64,000 bases of DNA, taken from positions 2,851,001-2,915,000 of the forward strand of contig CATNEN010000003.1 of the NCBI GenBank assembly GCA_950097015.1, written 5' to 3'. The translations under genes and the position numbers were made by a program. Source of the DNA: Macrostomum hystrix (taxonomy: Eukaryota; Platyhelminthes; Macrostomidae). This document shows positions 15,001 to 25,441 of the stretch, one piece after another (position 1 is the first letter of the stretch; each line of letters starts with the position of its first letter). Under the pieces are notes generated by a model, which worked only from the letters and a program-made list of their open reading frames with translations, was not told where the DNA came from and searched no databases.

Positions 15001-18000
15001 CGTTCGCTACGGAGTCAGCACTCGCAACTATGGACGCTGGGGTCTGAGCTACACCTTCGCTGGCCTTGGTGGAGGCGGCTCAGGCAGACCGCGTCCAAGA
15101 CCGCAGCCGAGACCGCAGCCGAGACCACGTCCGAGTCATGGAGGTGAGTGCTGATACTGCTGGCCTTGCGCTTCTAAACTGTGATTCCCGTGCAGTGTGT
15201 CAAATATTAGTTAACGACTAAACTGGCCTGTAAAGGCGAGCCGCAGTGAAAAGCTTTTTCAGTTATAATATTCGAGAAAATTCGCGTTTCTAAAGCGTCA
15301 TCTTTTTATTTTGATTCGCAATTCGATAGCTTGCCAGCGCGTCTCGTCGGTGAATGCCTACCTGAGGGCGTCGAACGTCGGCAAGTGCTACGAGTTCCGA
15401 GTCACTGGAGTTCAAGGCGGCGTGGTGTGGGGCACTGACGTGTACACTTCGGACTCGAACTTTGGCTCGGCAGCAGTGCACACGGGTCTAATCAGAGCCG
15501 GAGAGACTCGCTACGTGCGCATCATAGTACGCAGGGGTCGCAACTCGTACAGAGGAAGCGTTCGCTACGGAGTCAGCACTCGCAACTATGGACGCTGGGG
15601 TCTGAGCTACACCTTCGCTGGCCTTGGTGGAGGCGGCTCAGGCAGACCGCGTCCAAGACCGCAGCCGAGACCGCAGCCGAGACCACGTCCGAGTCATGGA
15701 GGTGAGTGCTGATACTGCTGGCCTTGCGCTTCTAAACTGTGATTCCCGTGCAGTGTGTCAAATATTAGTTAACGACTAAACTGGCCTGTAAAGGCGAGCC
15801 GCAGTGAAAAGCTTTTTCAGTTATAATATTCGAGAAAATTCGCGTTTCTAAAGCGTCATCTTTTTATTTTGATTCGCAATTCGATAGCTTGCCAGCGCGT
15901 CTCGTCGGTGAATGCCTACCTGAGGGCGTCGAACGTCGGCAAGTGCTACGAGTTCCGAGTCACTGGAGTTCAAGGCGGCGTGGTGTGGGGCACTGACGTG
16001 TACACTTCGGACTCGAACTTTGGCTCGGCAGCAGTGCACACGGGTCTAATCAGAGCCGGAGAGACTCGCTACGTGCGCATCATAGTACGCAGGGGTCGCA
16101 ACTCGTACAGAGGAAGCGTTCGCTACGGAGTCAGCACTCGCAACTATGGACGCTGGGGTCTGAGCTACACCTTCGCTGGCCTCGGTGGAGGCGGCTCAGG
16201 CAGACCGCGTCCAAGACCGCAGCCGAGACCGCAGCCGAGACCACGTCCGAGTCATGGAGGTGAGTGCTGATGCTGCTGGCCTTGCGCTTCTAAACTGTGA
16301 TTCCCGTGCAGTGTGTCAAATATAAGTTAACGACTAAAGTGGCATGTGAAAGCGAGCCGCAGTGAAAAGCATTCTTCGTTAAAGTATTCGAGAAAATTCG
16401 CGTTTCTAAAGCGTCATCTTTTTATTTTGATTCGCAATTCGATAGCTTGCCAGCGCGTCTCGTCGGTGAATGCCTACCTGAGGGCGTCGAACGTCGGCAA
16501 GTGCTACGAGTTCCGAGTCACTGGAGTTCAAGGCGGCGTGGTGTGGGGCACTGACGTGTACACTTCGGACTCGAACTTTGGCTCGGCAGCAGTGCACACG
16601 GGTCTAATCAGAGCCGGAGAGACTCGCTACGTGCGCATCATAGTACGCAGGGGTCGCAACTCGTACAGAGGAAGCGTTCGCTACGGAGTCAGCACTCGCA
16701 ACTATGGACGCTGGGGTCTGAGCTACACCTTCGCTGGCCTTGGTGGAGGCGGCTCAGGCAGACCGCGTCCAAGACCGCAGCCGAGACCGCAGCCGAGACC
16801 ACGTCCGAGTCATGGAGGTGAGTGCTGATACTGCTGGCCTTGCGCTTCTAAACTGTGATTCCCGTGCAGTGTGTCAAATATTAGTTAACGACTAAACTGG
16901 CCTGTAAAGGCGAGCCGCAGTGAAAAGCTTTTTCAGTTATAATATTCGAGAAAATTCGCGTTTCTAAAGCGTCATCTTTTTATTTTGATTCGCAATTCGA
17001 TAGCTTGCCAGCGCGTCTCGTCGGTGAATGCCTACCTGAGGGCGTCGAACGTCGGCAAGTGCTACGAGTTCCGAGTCACTGGAGTTCAAGGCGGCGTGGT
17101 GTGGGGCACTGACGTGTACACTTCGGACTCGAACTTTGGCTCGGCAGCAGTGCACACGGGTCTAATCAGAGCCGGAGAGACTCGCTACGTGCGCATCATA
17201 GTACGCAGGGGTCGCAACTCGTACAGAGGAAGCGTTCGCTACGGAGTCAGCACTCGCAACTATGGACGCTGGGGTCTGAGCTACACCTTCGCTGGCCTCG
17301 GTGGAGGCGGCTCAGGCAGACCGCGTCCAAGACCGCAGCCGAGACCGCAGCCGAGACCACGTCCGAGTCATGGAGGTGAGTGCTGATGCTGCTGGCCTTG
17401 CGCTTCTAAACTGTGATTCCCGTGCAGTGTGTCAAATATTAGTTAACGACTAAAGTGGCATGTGAAAGCGAGCCGCAGTGAAAAGCATTCTTCGTTAAAG
17501 TATTCGAGAAAATTCGCGTTTCTAAAGCGTCATCTTTTTATTTTGATTCGCAATTCGATAGCTTGCCAGCGCGTCTCGTCGGTGAATGCCTACCTGAGGG
17601 CGTCGAACGTCGGCAAGTGCTACGAGTTCCGAGTCACTGGAGTTCAAGGCGGCGTGGTGTGGGGCACTGACGTGTACACTTCGGACTCGAACTTTGGCTC
17701 GGCAGCAGTGCACACGGGTCTAATCAGAGCCGGAGAGACTCGCTACGTGCGCATCATAGTACGCAGGGGTCGCAACTCGTACAGAGGAAGCGTTCGCTAC
17801 GGAGTCAGCACTCGCAACTATGGACGCTGGGGTCTGAGCTACACCTTCGCTGGCCTTGGTGGAGGCGGCTCAGGCAGACCGCGTCCAAGACCGCAGCCGA
17901 GACCGCAGCCGAGACCACGTCCGAGTCATGGAGGTGAGTGCTGATGCTGCTGGCCTTGCGCTTCTAAACTGTGATTCCCGTGCAGTGTGTCAAATATTAG

Positions 18001-21000
18001 TTAACGACTAAAGTGGCATGTGAAAGCGAGCCGCAGTGAAAAGCATTCTTCGTTAAAGTATTCGAGAAAATTCGCGTTTCTAAAGCGTCATCTTTTTATT
18101 TTGATTCGCAATTCGATAGCTTGCCAGCGCGTCTCGTCGGTGAATGCCTACCTGAGGGCGTCGAACGTCGGCAAGTGCTACGAGTTCCGAGTCACTGGAG
18201 TTCAAGGCGGCGTGGTGTGGGGCACTGACGTGTACACTTCGGACTCGAACTTTGGCTCGGCAGCAGTGCACACGGGTCTAATCAGAGCCGGAGAGACTCG
18301 CTACGTGCGCATCATAGTACGCAGGGGTCGCAACTCGTACAGAGGAAGCGTTCGCTACGGAGTCAGCACTCGCAACTATGGACGCTGGGGTCTGAGCTAC
18401 ACCTTCGCTGGCCTCGGTGGAGGCGGCTCAGGCAGACCGCGTCCAAGACCGCAGCCGAGACCGCAGCCGAGACCACGTCCGAGTCATGGAGGTGAGTGCT
18501 GATGCTGCTGGCCTTGCGCTTCTAAACTGTGATTCCCGTGCAGTGTGTCAAATATTAGTTAACGACTAAAGTGGCATGTGAAAGCGAGCCGCAGTGAAAA
18601 GCTTTTTCAGTTATAATATTCGAGAAAATTCGCGTTTCCAAAGCGTCATCTTTTTATTTTGATTCGCAATTCGATAGCTTGCCAGCGCGTCTCGTCGGTG
18701 AATGCCTACCTGAGGGCGTCGAACGTCGGCAAGTGCTACGAGTTCCGAGTCACTGGAGTTCAAGGCGGCGTGGTGTGGGGCACTGACGTGTACACTTCGG
18801 ACTCGAACTTTGGCTCGGCAGCAGTGCACACGGGTCTAATCAGAGCCGGAGAGACTCGCTACGTGCGCATCATAGTACGCAGGGGTCGCAACTCGTACAG
18901 AGGAAGCGTTCGCTACGGAGTCAGCACTCGCAACTATGGACGCTGGGGTCTGAGCTACACCTTCGCTGGCCTTGGTGGAGGCGGCTCAGGCAGACCGCGT
19001 CCAAGACCGCAGCCGAGACCGCAGCCGAGACCACGTCCGAGTCATGGAGGTGAGTGCTGATGCTGCTGGCCTTGCGCTTCTAAACTGTGATTCCCGTGCA
19101 GTGTGTCAAATATTAGTTAACGACTAAACTGGCCTGTAAAGGCGAGCCGCAGTGAAAAGCTTTTTCAGTTATAATATTCGAGAAAATTCGCGTTTCTAAA
19201 GCGTCATCTTTTTATTTTGATTCGCAATTCGATAGCTTGCCAGCGCGTCTCGTCGGTGAATGCCTACCTGAGGGCGTCGAACGTCGGCAAGTGCTACGAG
19301 TTCCGAGTCACTGGAGTTCAAGGCGGCGTGGTGTGGGGCACTGACGTGTACACTTCGGACTCGAACTTTGGCTCGGCAGCAGTGCACACGGGTCTAATCA
19401 GAGCCGGAGAGACTCGCTACGTGCGCATCATAGTACGCAGGGGTCGCAACTCGTACAGAGGAAGCGTTCGCTACGGAGTCAGCACTCGCAACTATGGACG
19501 CTGGGGTCTGAGCTACACCTTCGCTGGCCTCGGTGGAGGCGGCTCAGGCAGACCGCGTCCAAGACCGCAGCCGAGACCGCAGCCGAGACCACGTCCGAGT
19601 CATGGAGGTGAGTGCTGATGCTGCTGGCCTTGCGCTTCTAAACTGTGATTCCCGTGCAATGTGTCAAATATAAGTTAACGACTAAACTGGCCTGTAAAGG
19701 CGAGCCGCAGTGAAAAGCTTTTTCAGTTATAATATTCGAGAAAATTCGCGTTTCCAAAGCGTCATCTTTTTATTTTGATTCGCAATTCGATAGCTTGCCA
19801 GCGCGTCTCGTCGGTGAATGCCTACCTGAGGGCGTCGAACGTCGGCAAGTGCTACGAGTTCCGAGTCACTGGAGTTCAAGGCGGCGTGGTGTGGGGCACT
19901 GACGTGTACACTTCGGACTCGAACTTTGGCTCGGCAGCAGTGCACACGGGTCTAATCAGAGCCGGAGAGACTCGCTACGTGCGCATCATAGTACGCAGGG
20001 GTCGCAACTCGTACAGAGGAAGCGTTCGCTACGGAGTCAGCACTCGCAACTATGGACGCTGGGGTCTGAGCTACACCTTCGCTGGCCTTGGTGGAGGCGG
20101 CTCAGGCAGACCGCGTCCAAGACCGCAGCCGAGACCGCAGCCGAGACCACGTCCGAGTCATGGAGGTGAGTGCTGATACTGCTGGCCTTGCGCTTCTAAA
20201 CTGTGATTCCCGTGCAGTGTGTCAAATATTAGTTAACGACTAAACTGGCCTGTAAAGGCGAGCCGCAGTGAAAAGCTTTTTCAGTTATAATATTCGAGAA
20301 AATTCGCGTTTCTAAAGCGTCATCTTTTTATTTTGATTCGCAATTCGATAGCTTGCCAGCGCGTCTCGTCGGTGAATGCCTACCTGAGGGCGTCGAACGT
20401 CGGCAAGTGCTACGAGTTCCGAGTCACTGGAGTTCAAGGCGGCGTGGTGTGGGGCACTGACGTGTACACTTCGGACTCGAACTTTGGCTCGGCAGCAGTG
20501 CACACGGGTCTAATCAGAGCCGGAGAGACTCGCTACGTGCGCATCATAGTACGCAGGGGTCGCAACTCGTACAGAGGAAGCGTTCGCTACGGAGTCAGCA
20601 CTCGCAACTATGGACGCTGGGGTCTGAGCTACACCTTCGCTGGCCTTGGTGGAGGCGGCTCAGGCAGACCGCGTCCAAGACCGCAGCCGAGACCGCAGCC
20701 GAGACCACGTCCGAGTCATGGAGGTGAGTGCTGATACTGCTGGCCTTGCGCTTCTAAACTGTGATTCCCGTGCAGTGTGTCAAATATTAGTTAACGACTA
20801 AACTGGCCTGTAAAGGCGAGCCGCAGTGAAAAGCTTTTTCAGTTATAATATTCGAGAAAATTCGCGTTTCTAAAGCGTCATCTTTTTATTTTGATTCGCA
20901 ATTCGATAGCTTGCCAGCGCGTCTCGTCGGTGAATGCCTACCTGAGGGCGTCGAACGTCGGCAAGTGCTACGAGTTCCGAGTCACTGGAGTTCAAGGCGG

Positions 21001-23611
21001 CGTGGTGTGGGGCACTGACGTGTACACTTCGGACTCGAACTTTGGCTCGGCAGCAGTGCACACGGGTCTAATCAGAGCCGGAGAGACTCGCTACGTGCGC
21101 ATCATAGTACGCAGGGGTCGCAACTCGTACAGAGGAAGCGTTCGCTACGGAGTCAGCACTCGCAACTATGGACGCTGGGGTCTGAGCTACACCTTCGCTG
21201 GCCTCGGTGGAGGCGGCTCAGGCAGACCGCGTCCAAGACCGCAGCCGAGACCGCAGCCGAGACCACGTCCGAGTCATGGAGGTGAGTGCTGATGCTGCTG
21301 GCCTTGCGCTTCTAAACTGTGATTCCCGTGCAGTGTGTCAAATATAAGTTAACGACTAAAGTGGCATGTGAAAGCGAGCCGCAGTGAAAAGCATTCTTCG
21401 TTAAAGTATTCGAGAAAATTCGCGTTTCTAAAGCGTCATCTTTTTATTTTGATTCGCAATTCGATAGCTTGCCAGCGCGTCTCGTCGGTGAATGCCTACC
21501 TGAGGGCGTCGAACGTCGGCAAGTGCTACGAGTTCCGAGTCACTGGAGTTCAAGGCGGCGTGGTGTGGGGCACTGACGTGTACACTTCGGACTCGAACTT
21601 TGGCTCGGCAGCAGTGCACACGGGTCTAATCAGAGCCGGAGAGACTCGCTACGTGCGCATCATAGTACGCAGGGGTCGCAACTCGTACAGAGGAAGCGTT
21701 CGCTACGGAGTCAGCACTCGCAACTATGGACGCTGGGGTCTGAGCTACACCTTCGCTGGCCTTGGTGTAGGCGGCTCAGGCAGACCGCGTCCAAGACCGC
21801 AGCCGAGACCGCAGCCGAGACCACGTCCGAGTCATGGAGGTGAGTGCTGATGCTGCTGGCCTTGCGCTTCTAAACTGTGATTCCCGTGCAGTGTGTCAAA
21901 TATAAGTTAACGACTAAACTGGCCTGTAAAGGCGAGCCGCAGTGAAAAGCTTTTTCAGTTATAATATTCGAGAAAATTCGCGTTTCTAAAGCGTCATCTT
22001 TTTATTTTGATTCGCAATTCGATAGCTTGCCAGCGCGTCTCGTCGGTGAATGCCTACCTGAGGGCGTCGAACGTCGGCAAGTGCTACGAGTTCCGAGTCA
22101 CTGGAGTTCAAGGCGGCGTGGTGTGGGGCACTGACGTGTACACTTCGGACTCGAACTTTGGCTCGGCAGCAGTGCACACGGGTCTAATCAGAGCCGGAGA
22201 GACTCGCTACGTGCGCATCATAGTACGCAGGGGTCGCAACTCGTACAGAGGAAGCGTTCGCTACGGAGTCAGCACTCGCAACTATGGACGCTGGGGTCTG
22301 AGCTACACCTTCGCTGGCCTTGGTGGAGGCGGCTCAGGCAGACCGCGTCCAAGACCGCAGCCGAGACCGCAGCCGAGACCACGTCCGAGTCATGGAGGTG
22401 AGTGCTGATGCTGCTGGCCTTGCGCTTCTAAACTGTGATTCCCGTGCAGTGTGTCAAATATTAGTTAACGACTAAACTGGCCTGTAAAGGCGAGCCGCAG
22501 TGAAAAGCTTTCTGCGTTAAAATATTCGAGAAAAGTCGTGGATCTGGAATGTCTTGTTTTATGCGGACACACTTTTTTGTACTGGTATTTTGCTTTTGCT
22601 TTAGTTGATGTTCTTCGCGTAATATTTTTTTACAATACTTTTATTCACGTTTCGTGTTGCTGACTTTATAATTATTTTTATATATTTTTGTTTGCTCATT
22701 GTAGGGCTTGGCAGGAAACCTGGCCAGAGACCCGCTAAGGGACCTGGCAAGAGACCCGGCAAGAGACCCGGCAAGAGACCAGGCATAAGACCCGGCAAGC
22801 GACCTGGCAAGAGACCAGGCAAGAAACCCGGCAAGCGACCAGGCAAGAAACCTGGCAAGAGACCAGGCAAGAAACCTGGCAAGAGACCAGGCAAGCGACC
22901 TGGCAAGAGACCAAGTAAGCGACCCGGCAAGAGACCCGGCATGCGACCTGGCAAGAGACCAGGCAAGAAACCTGGCAAGAGACCAGGCAAGAGACCCGGC
23001 AAGAGACCAGGCAAGAGACCAGGCAAGAAGCCTGGCAAGAGACCTGGCAAGAGACCAGGCAAGAAACCCGGCAAGAGACCCGGCAAGAGACCAGGCAAGA
23101 AACCTGGCAAGAGACCAGGCAAGCGACCTGGCAAGAGACCAAGTAAGCGACCCGGCAAGAGACCCGGCATGCGACCTGGCAAGAGACCAGGCAAGAAACC
23201 TGGCAAGAGACCAGGCAAGAGACCCGGCAAGAGACCAGGCAAGAGACCAGGCAAGAAACCTGGCAAGAGACCAGGCAAGAGACCCGGCAAGAGACCAGGC
23301 AGGCGACCCGGCAAGAGACCAGGCAAGCGACCCGGCAAGCGACCCGGCAAGAGACCAGGCAAGAGACCCGGCAAGAGACCAGGCAAGAAATATTTTCTGT
23401 ATTTCGTAGTTTTTTTACGCCAATGGGTATCATTTCCACATTAAATGCTTTTATTTTCAACATTACATTATCAGAAAATAAGTACATTTAAAAGTCCATT
23501 CTTAAGGCAGCGCATAATTTTGCCCCGTTCACCGTTGCAGAGCACAAGGCCAATAAGCTCATTGACGTCACTGAAGTGTCATCGTGTAACGAGGCAGCAA
23601 ACCTGTTTTAA
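1..23611 (+). CDS. 3' part of giant multi-exon gene: LCCL-domain array, GKRP-repeat tail, terminal exon (5' end outside window)
   Basis: Inferred exons: 1-69 (partial), then 40 exons of 372 nt ending at 627, 1187, 1745, 2305, 2863, 3421, 3979, 4537, 5095, 5653, 6211, 6770, 7328, 7886, 8444, 9002, 9560, 10119, 10677, 11237, 11795, 12353, 12911, 13469, 14027, 14585, 15143, 15701, 16259, 16817, 17375, 17933, 18491, 19049, 19607, 20165, 20723, 21281, 21839 and 22397. A GKRP exon from 22705 and a terminal exon 23541-23611 follow. Each LCCL exon starts after GATAG (for example 256) and ends before GTGAGT, so each is 124 codons and phase 1-1. The later exons also use phase 1, so the whole chain stays open. 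Seen: splice sites, phases and the stop TAA at 23609-23611. Inferred: that all exons join in one mRNA. The product would be a secreted or extracellular, very basic modular protein of more than 5,000 residues. No start or signal peptide lies in the window. No function is known to me for this architecture. Confidence 0.72.
816..1187 (+). CDS. Representative LCCL-domain exon (second complete copy)
   Basis: One typical copy described for all 40. Residues about 1-20 form a lead-in with a Cys at position 2 and a second Cys in GKCYEFRV. The LCCL core follows: VVWGTDVYTSDS, then AAVHTGLIRAGE, then a basic strand RYVRIIVRRG, then YRGSVRYGVSTRNYGRWG and a closing SYTF strand. The last ~25 residues are a linker with GGGGSG and a Pro-Arg-Gln-rich run ending PSHG. 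LCCL domains are known in extracellular animal proteins. The WGTDVY and AAVH motifs are characteristic; the extra disulfides of the cochlin type are not present. The acceptor must be GATAG at 811-815, because the nearby CCAG at 820-823 would give 364 nt and break the frame. The in-frame TGA at 1196-1198 lies in the intron. Confidence 0.82.
11982..12353 (+). CDS. LCCL exon copy with private Arg-to-Ser change
   Basis: This copy has C-to-A at 12338, turning CGT into AGT in the Pro-Arg linker just before PSHG. It carries the CTC Leu codon. Its counterpart one higher-order period later (exon ending 17375) lacks the change, so the change either arose after the nine-unit duplication or was erased in that copy. 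Confidence 0.75.
21468..21839 (+). CDS. LCCL exon copy with private Gly-to-Val change
   Basis: G-to-T at 21768 changes GGA to GTA in the Gly-rich linker after the LCCL core. Otherwise it matches the other copies, with the same acceptor, donor and phase. Confidence 0.75.
22705..23142 (+). CDS. GKRP-repeat exon of the LCCL-array gene
   Basis: The exon starts after GTAG at 22701-22704 in phase 1, matching the donor of the last LCCL exon. It encodes a near-perfect tetrapeptide repeat (GKRP/GKKP) with about one Lys or Arg in every two residues, an extreme polycation with Pro and Gly spacing. Two SKRP units break the pattern because GGCAAG is replaced by AGTAAG. Each creates a good donor (A|GTAAGC at 22915 and 23143) in phase 1, fitting the phase-1 acceptor of the terminal exon. 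The exon is 210 or 438 nt depending on the donor, and both keep frame. A 228-bp internal duplication explains the two donors. The open frame continues to TAA at 23442-23444, so an unspliced alternative C-terminus is possible. The exact end is uncertain. Confidence 0.6.
22735..23394 (+). repeat. 12-bp coding minisatellite (GKRP)
   Basis: Runs of GGCAAGAGACCA/C with AAA and CGA variants. The segment holding AGTAAG, GGCATG and neighbouring variants recurs 228 bp (19 units) later, showing segmental duplication inside the repeat. All three plus-strand frames and the minus strand stay open because the unit is a multiple of three. Confidence 0.9.
23541..23611 (+). CDS. Terminal exon of the LCCL-array gene
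   Basis: A 71-nt exon after CACCGTTGCAG: two bases complete the split codon, then 22 codons and TAA. It reads HKANKLIDVTE, then a variable stretch, then EAANLF. The support is comparative. The exon at 28569-28639 has the same length, frame and stop, no indels, and about nine base differences. Its phase-1 acceptor fits the phase-1 donors in the GKRP exon. The Asp/Glu content contrasts with the basic tail before it. No known domain is recognised. Confidence 0.7.
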
Positions 23612-23655
23612 CAGCTTCGTAGTTTTCCTTTGCAACTTTGTTTTTTGCTCGGACC

Positions 23656-23661
23656 AATAAA
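23656..23661 (+). terminator. Poly(A) signal AATAAA of the LCCL-array gene
   Basis: AATAAA lies 45 nt after the stop, in a context (GGAC-AATAAATTGGTG) shared with the paralogous locus at 28674. Conservation between the two copies supports a real 3' end. Confidence 0.6.
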
Positions 23662-24145
23662 TTGGTGATGGGAACAAAGACTGCGGTTACGCAAATAGAA
23701 TACTATTCTCAAGGCGATACTTCGAGCCGCGAGGCTGTATGTAATCTCAAAAATATAAGTGACTTACTAGAAAACAACTCATGATGGAAATATTTTCACA
23801 GCTTCCGCGAGTCGTTCGTTCTTTCGTTGTCACGTGGCTTAGAAGTCTATATTTTAGTGTTATTAATTTTTGCGCCTTCCAAACTATGTGCAATTGAGGG
23901 AATATTTTGATACAGGTTGTCCGACTGAGCTACACGTCGTTATCTCGTAAAATTTATTTTTTAAAACAATTTCCTTTAAAAACTTACTGAAGTTTTACCG
24001 GAGTTACGAAATACTGAATTTACCTACATGCATCTCTTTAAGGTAGAAGTCGAACTAAAATATTTATAAAACTCTGTTTTTTTCAAGTCTTTGCTGCACG
24101 CCGGTCTCGTTTGTATTTTAGAGGCTGGCTGGATTCGCAATGCAG
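23662..24145. other. Intergenic, no gene seen
   Basis: AT-rich sequence between the 3' end of the LCCL-array gene and the P-type element. No coding frame, tandem repeat or RNA gene could be supported. Confidence 0.5.
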
Positions 24146-24153
24146 TACAGTCG

Positions 24154-25247
24154 CAGGGACAACTAAAACCCTCGGGACGCGAAACGAGCCAATTCATGGC
24201 AAAAAATCTGAGGGGCTCGCTTAAAAGTATTGTTCTATGGCTTTTTCGAGTCTTCTCTGCTATCAGGCATTAACGGTTAGATAGTAAATAGTAAAGCGAG
24301 GCAATGTCGAGTATTTAATTTAAAGAATAGGAACCAGTGATATAGTTACAATCTATTTACAATAAAGTAACCGCCATATCAACAAAAAAACTCCAACGGC
24401 AAGAAGATAAAGGGTGAAAGCGAAGATGAAACTCCAACGGCAAGAAAAAAGAAGCAAATACGGAACTCCAAGAACAAGACGACACAAACAGTCAGTAGCT
24501 CGTACATAAAGGAAACGCTGGAACTTCATATACTGAGCATCTAACTTCCGAAGCTATCTATCATGGGATGTCGTCGGTATTGGTGGGAGTTCGACGAGCG
24601 TCTTACTAGTCCTTTGAAAAAAACGTTGGCTAGCGGACGGGACACACTGTCCATGCTGAACTGTGTCTTAGTTGGAAATTAAAAGTCCTTAATAACATAA
24701 AACAGCTTCTGCACGCGAGTTGCGCGCGTAGGAGAGTGCAGAATAAAACTTCTGTAGACAGGATAAGTCTAATGCTTTACGCACACGCCCATATTGTCAG
24801 TCACTCTCTAAAATAATAAATTTTGGGTTTCAAGTTGTTTGGACGAGACTGGCATGCAGAATTGAAGCGGAATTATGCAGCAGTAATGACAGCAAATGAT
24901 CTGGTTTCTTACCTGTAGAATATTTGGCAGCGCCTTTCTCCATCGCTCTCGCTCAGCTGTGGATCTCTGGGAAACGCAAATATCCGTGTTCGAACGGCTT
25001 CAGAGTTGTAATTTGACGAGCACGGAAATACGCTGCACTTTCTTGGCATTTCATCAAGTGAATAAAAAATGCTTCTCTTGATATAGTTCAGCTTAGCTTC
25101 ACTGCTGGCCGCAGCTAAAGCAATTTTAATTTGCCTGATAGCAGAGAAGACTCGAAAAAGCCATAGAACAATACTTTTAAGCGAGCCCCTCAGATTTTTT
25201 GCCATGAATTGGCTCGTTTCGCGTCCCGAGGGTTTTAGTTGTCCCTG
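24154..25247 (-). mobile_element. P-type DNA transposon, internally deleted, 116-bp TIRs
   Basis: The ends are CAGGGACAACTAAAACC and its complement. The inverted repeats, 24154-24269 and 25132-25247, are each 116 bp and appear identical. An exact 8-bp target duplication, TACAGTCG, flanks them at 24146-24153 and 25248-25255. The 8-bp duplication and an internal THAP-type exon on the minus strand point to the P superfamily; hAT elements also make 8-bp duplications but do not usually carry THAP. At 1,094 bp and without a catalytic domain it cannot move by itself. Identical TIRs imply recent activity. Confidence 0.85.
24913..25049 (-). pseudogene. THAP-domain exon of P-type transposase, frameshifted
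   Basis: Read on the minus strand from ATG at 25049-25047: MPRKCSVFPCSS gives the first two zinc-binding Cys of a C2CH THAP finger, then FAFPRDPQL. The frame then fails. Removing an extra AG in GAGAGCGATGG restores ERWRKALPNILQ, the usual Trp-containing THAP segment, followed directly by a GTAAGA donor at 24912. The remaining Cys-His half and the transposase core are absent, consistent with an internal deletion. Confidence 0.65.
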
Positions 25248-25441
25248 TACAGTCGGTTGGTACATTCTTACATAGGAACCAGTTGCTATGACGTCTGCTC
25301 AAATACTTGTCAAATAGGCTCCGAGCAACACATTCGCTGATCTCTTCTTATTGAAGGACTCTACTTTTTGAGTAGTCGCACTGTTAGCCAAACGAAGTTG
25401 TACTAGGCTATATAAAATTATCTTTAACTAATTGAATACAG

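Larger units (their letters stand above)
1..22535 (+). repeat. Tandem array of ~558-bp units, each one LCCL exon plus one intron (40 full units)
   Basis: Unit spacing is 558 bp, with a few units of 559 or 560 bp. Homology runs from the window start, so the array is cut by the edge, and it fades near 22535. Each unit holds a 372-nt exon and a 186-188-nt intron. The exons are almost identical, with a recurrent silent CTT/CTC Leu difference and two private missense changes. The introns vary more: TTAG versus TAAG, CTGGCCTG versus GTGGCATG, and three forms of the segment about 110 nt into the intron. Units ending at 12353-17375 and at 17375-22397 share the same order of variants, giving a nine-unit higher-order repeat of 5,022 bp. 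Confidence 0.95.

Noticed and set aside
189-22177. Repeated 63- to 90-residue minus-strand open frame in every LCCL unit
   Set aside because: It is the antisense of a highly conserved exon with 40 identical copies; no splice sites, signal or independent conservation supports it.
156-22408. Reading each 133- to 160-residue plus-strand frame as a separate single-exon gene
   Set aside because: Each frame starts at a non-ATG or intron position and ends just after a strong GTGAGT donor; exon phases instead join unit to unit.
1-22535. CRISPR array or bacterial tandem toxin/adhesin genes
   Set aside because: Units are 558 bp with splice sites, there are no short repeats with unique spacers, and the surroundings are clearly eukaryotic.
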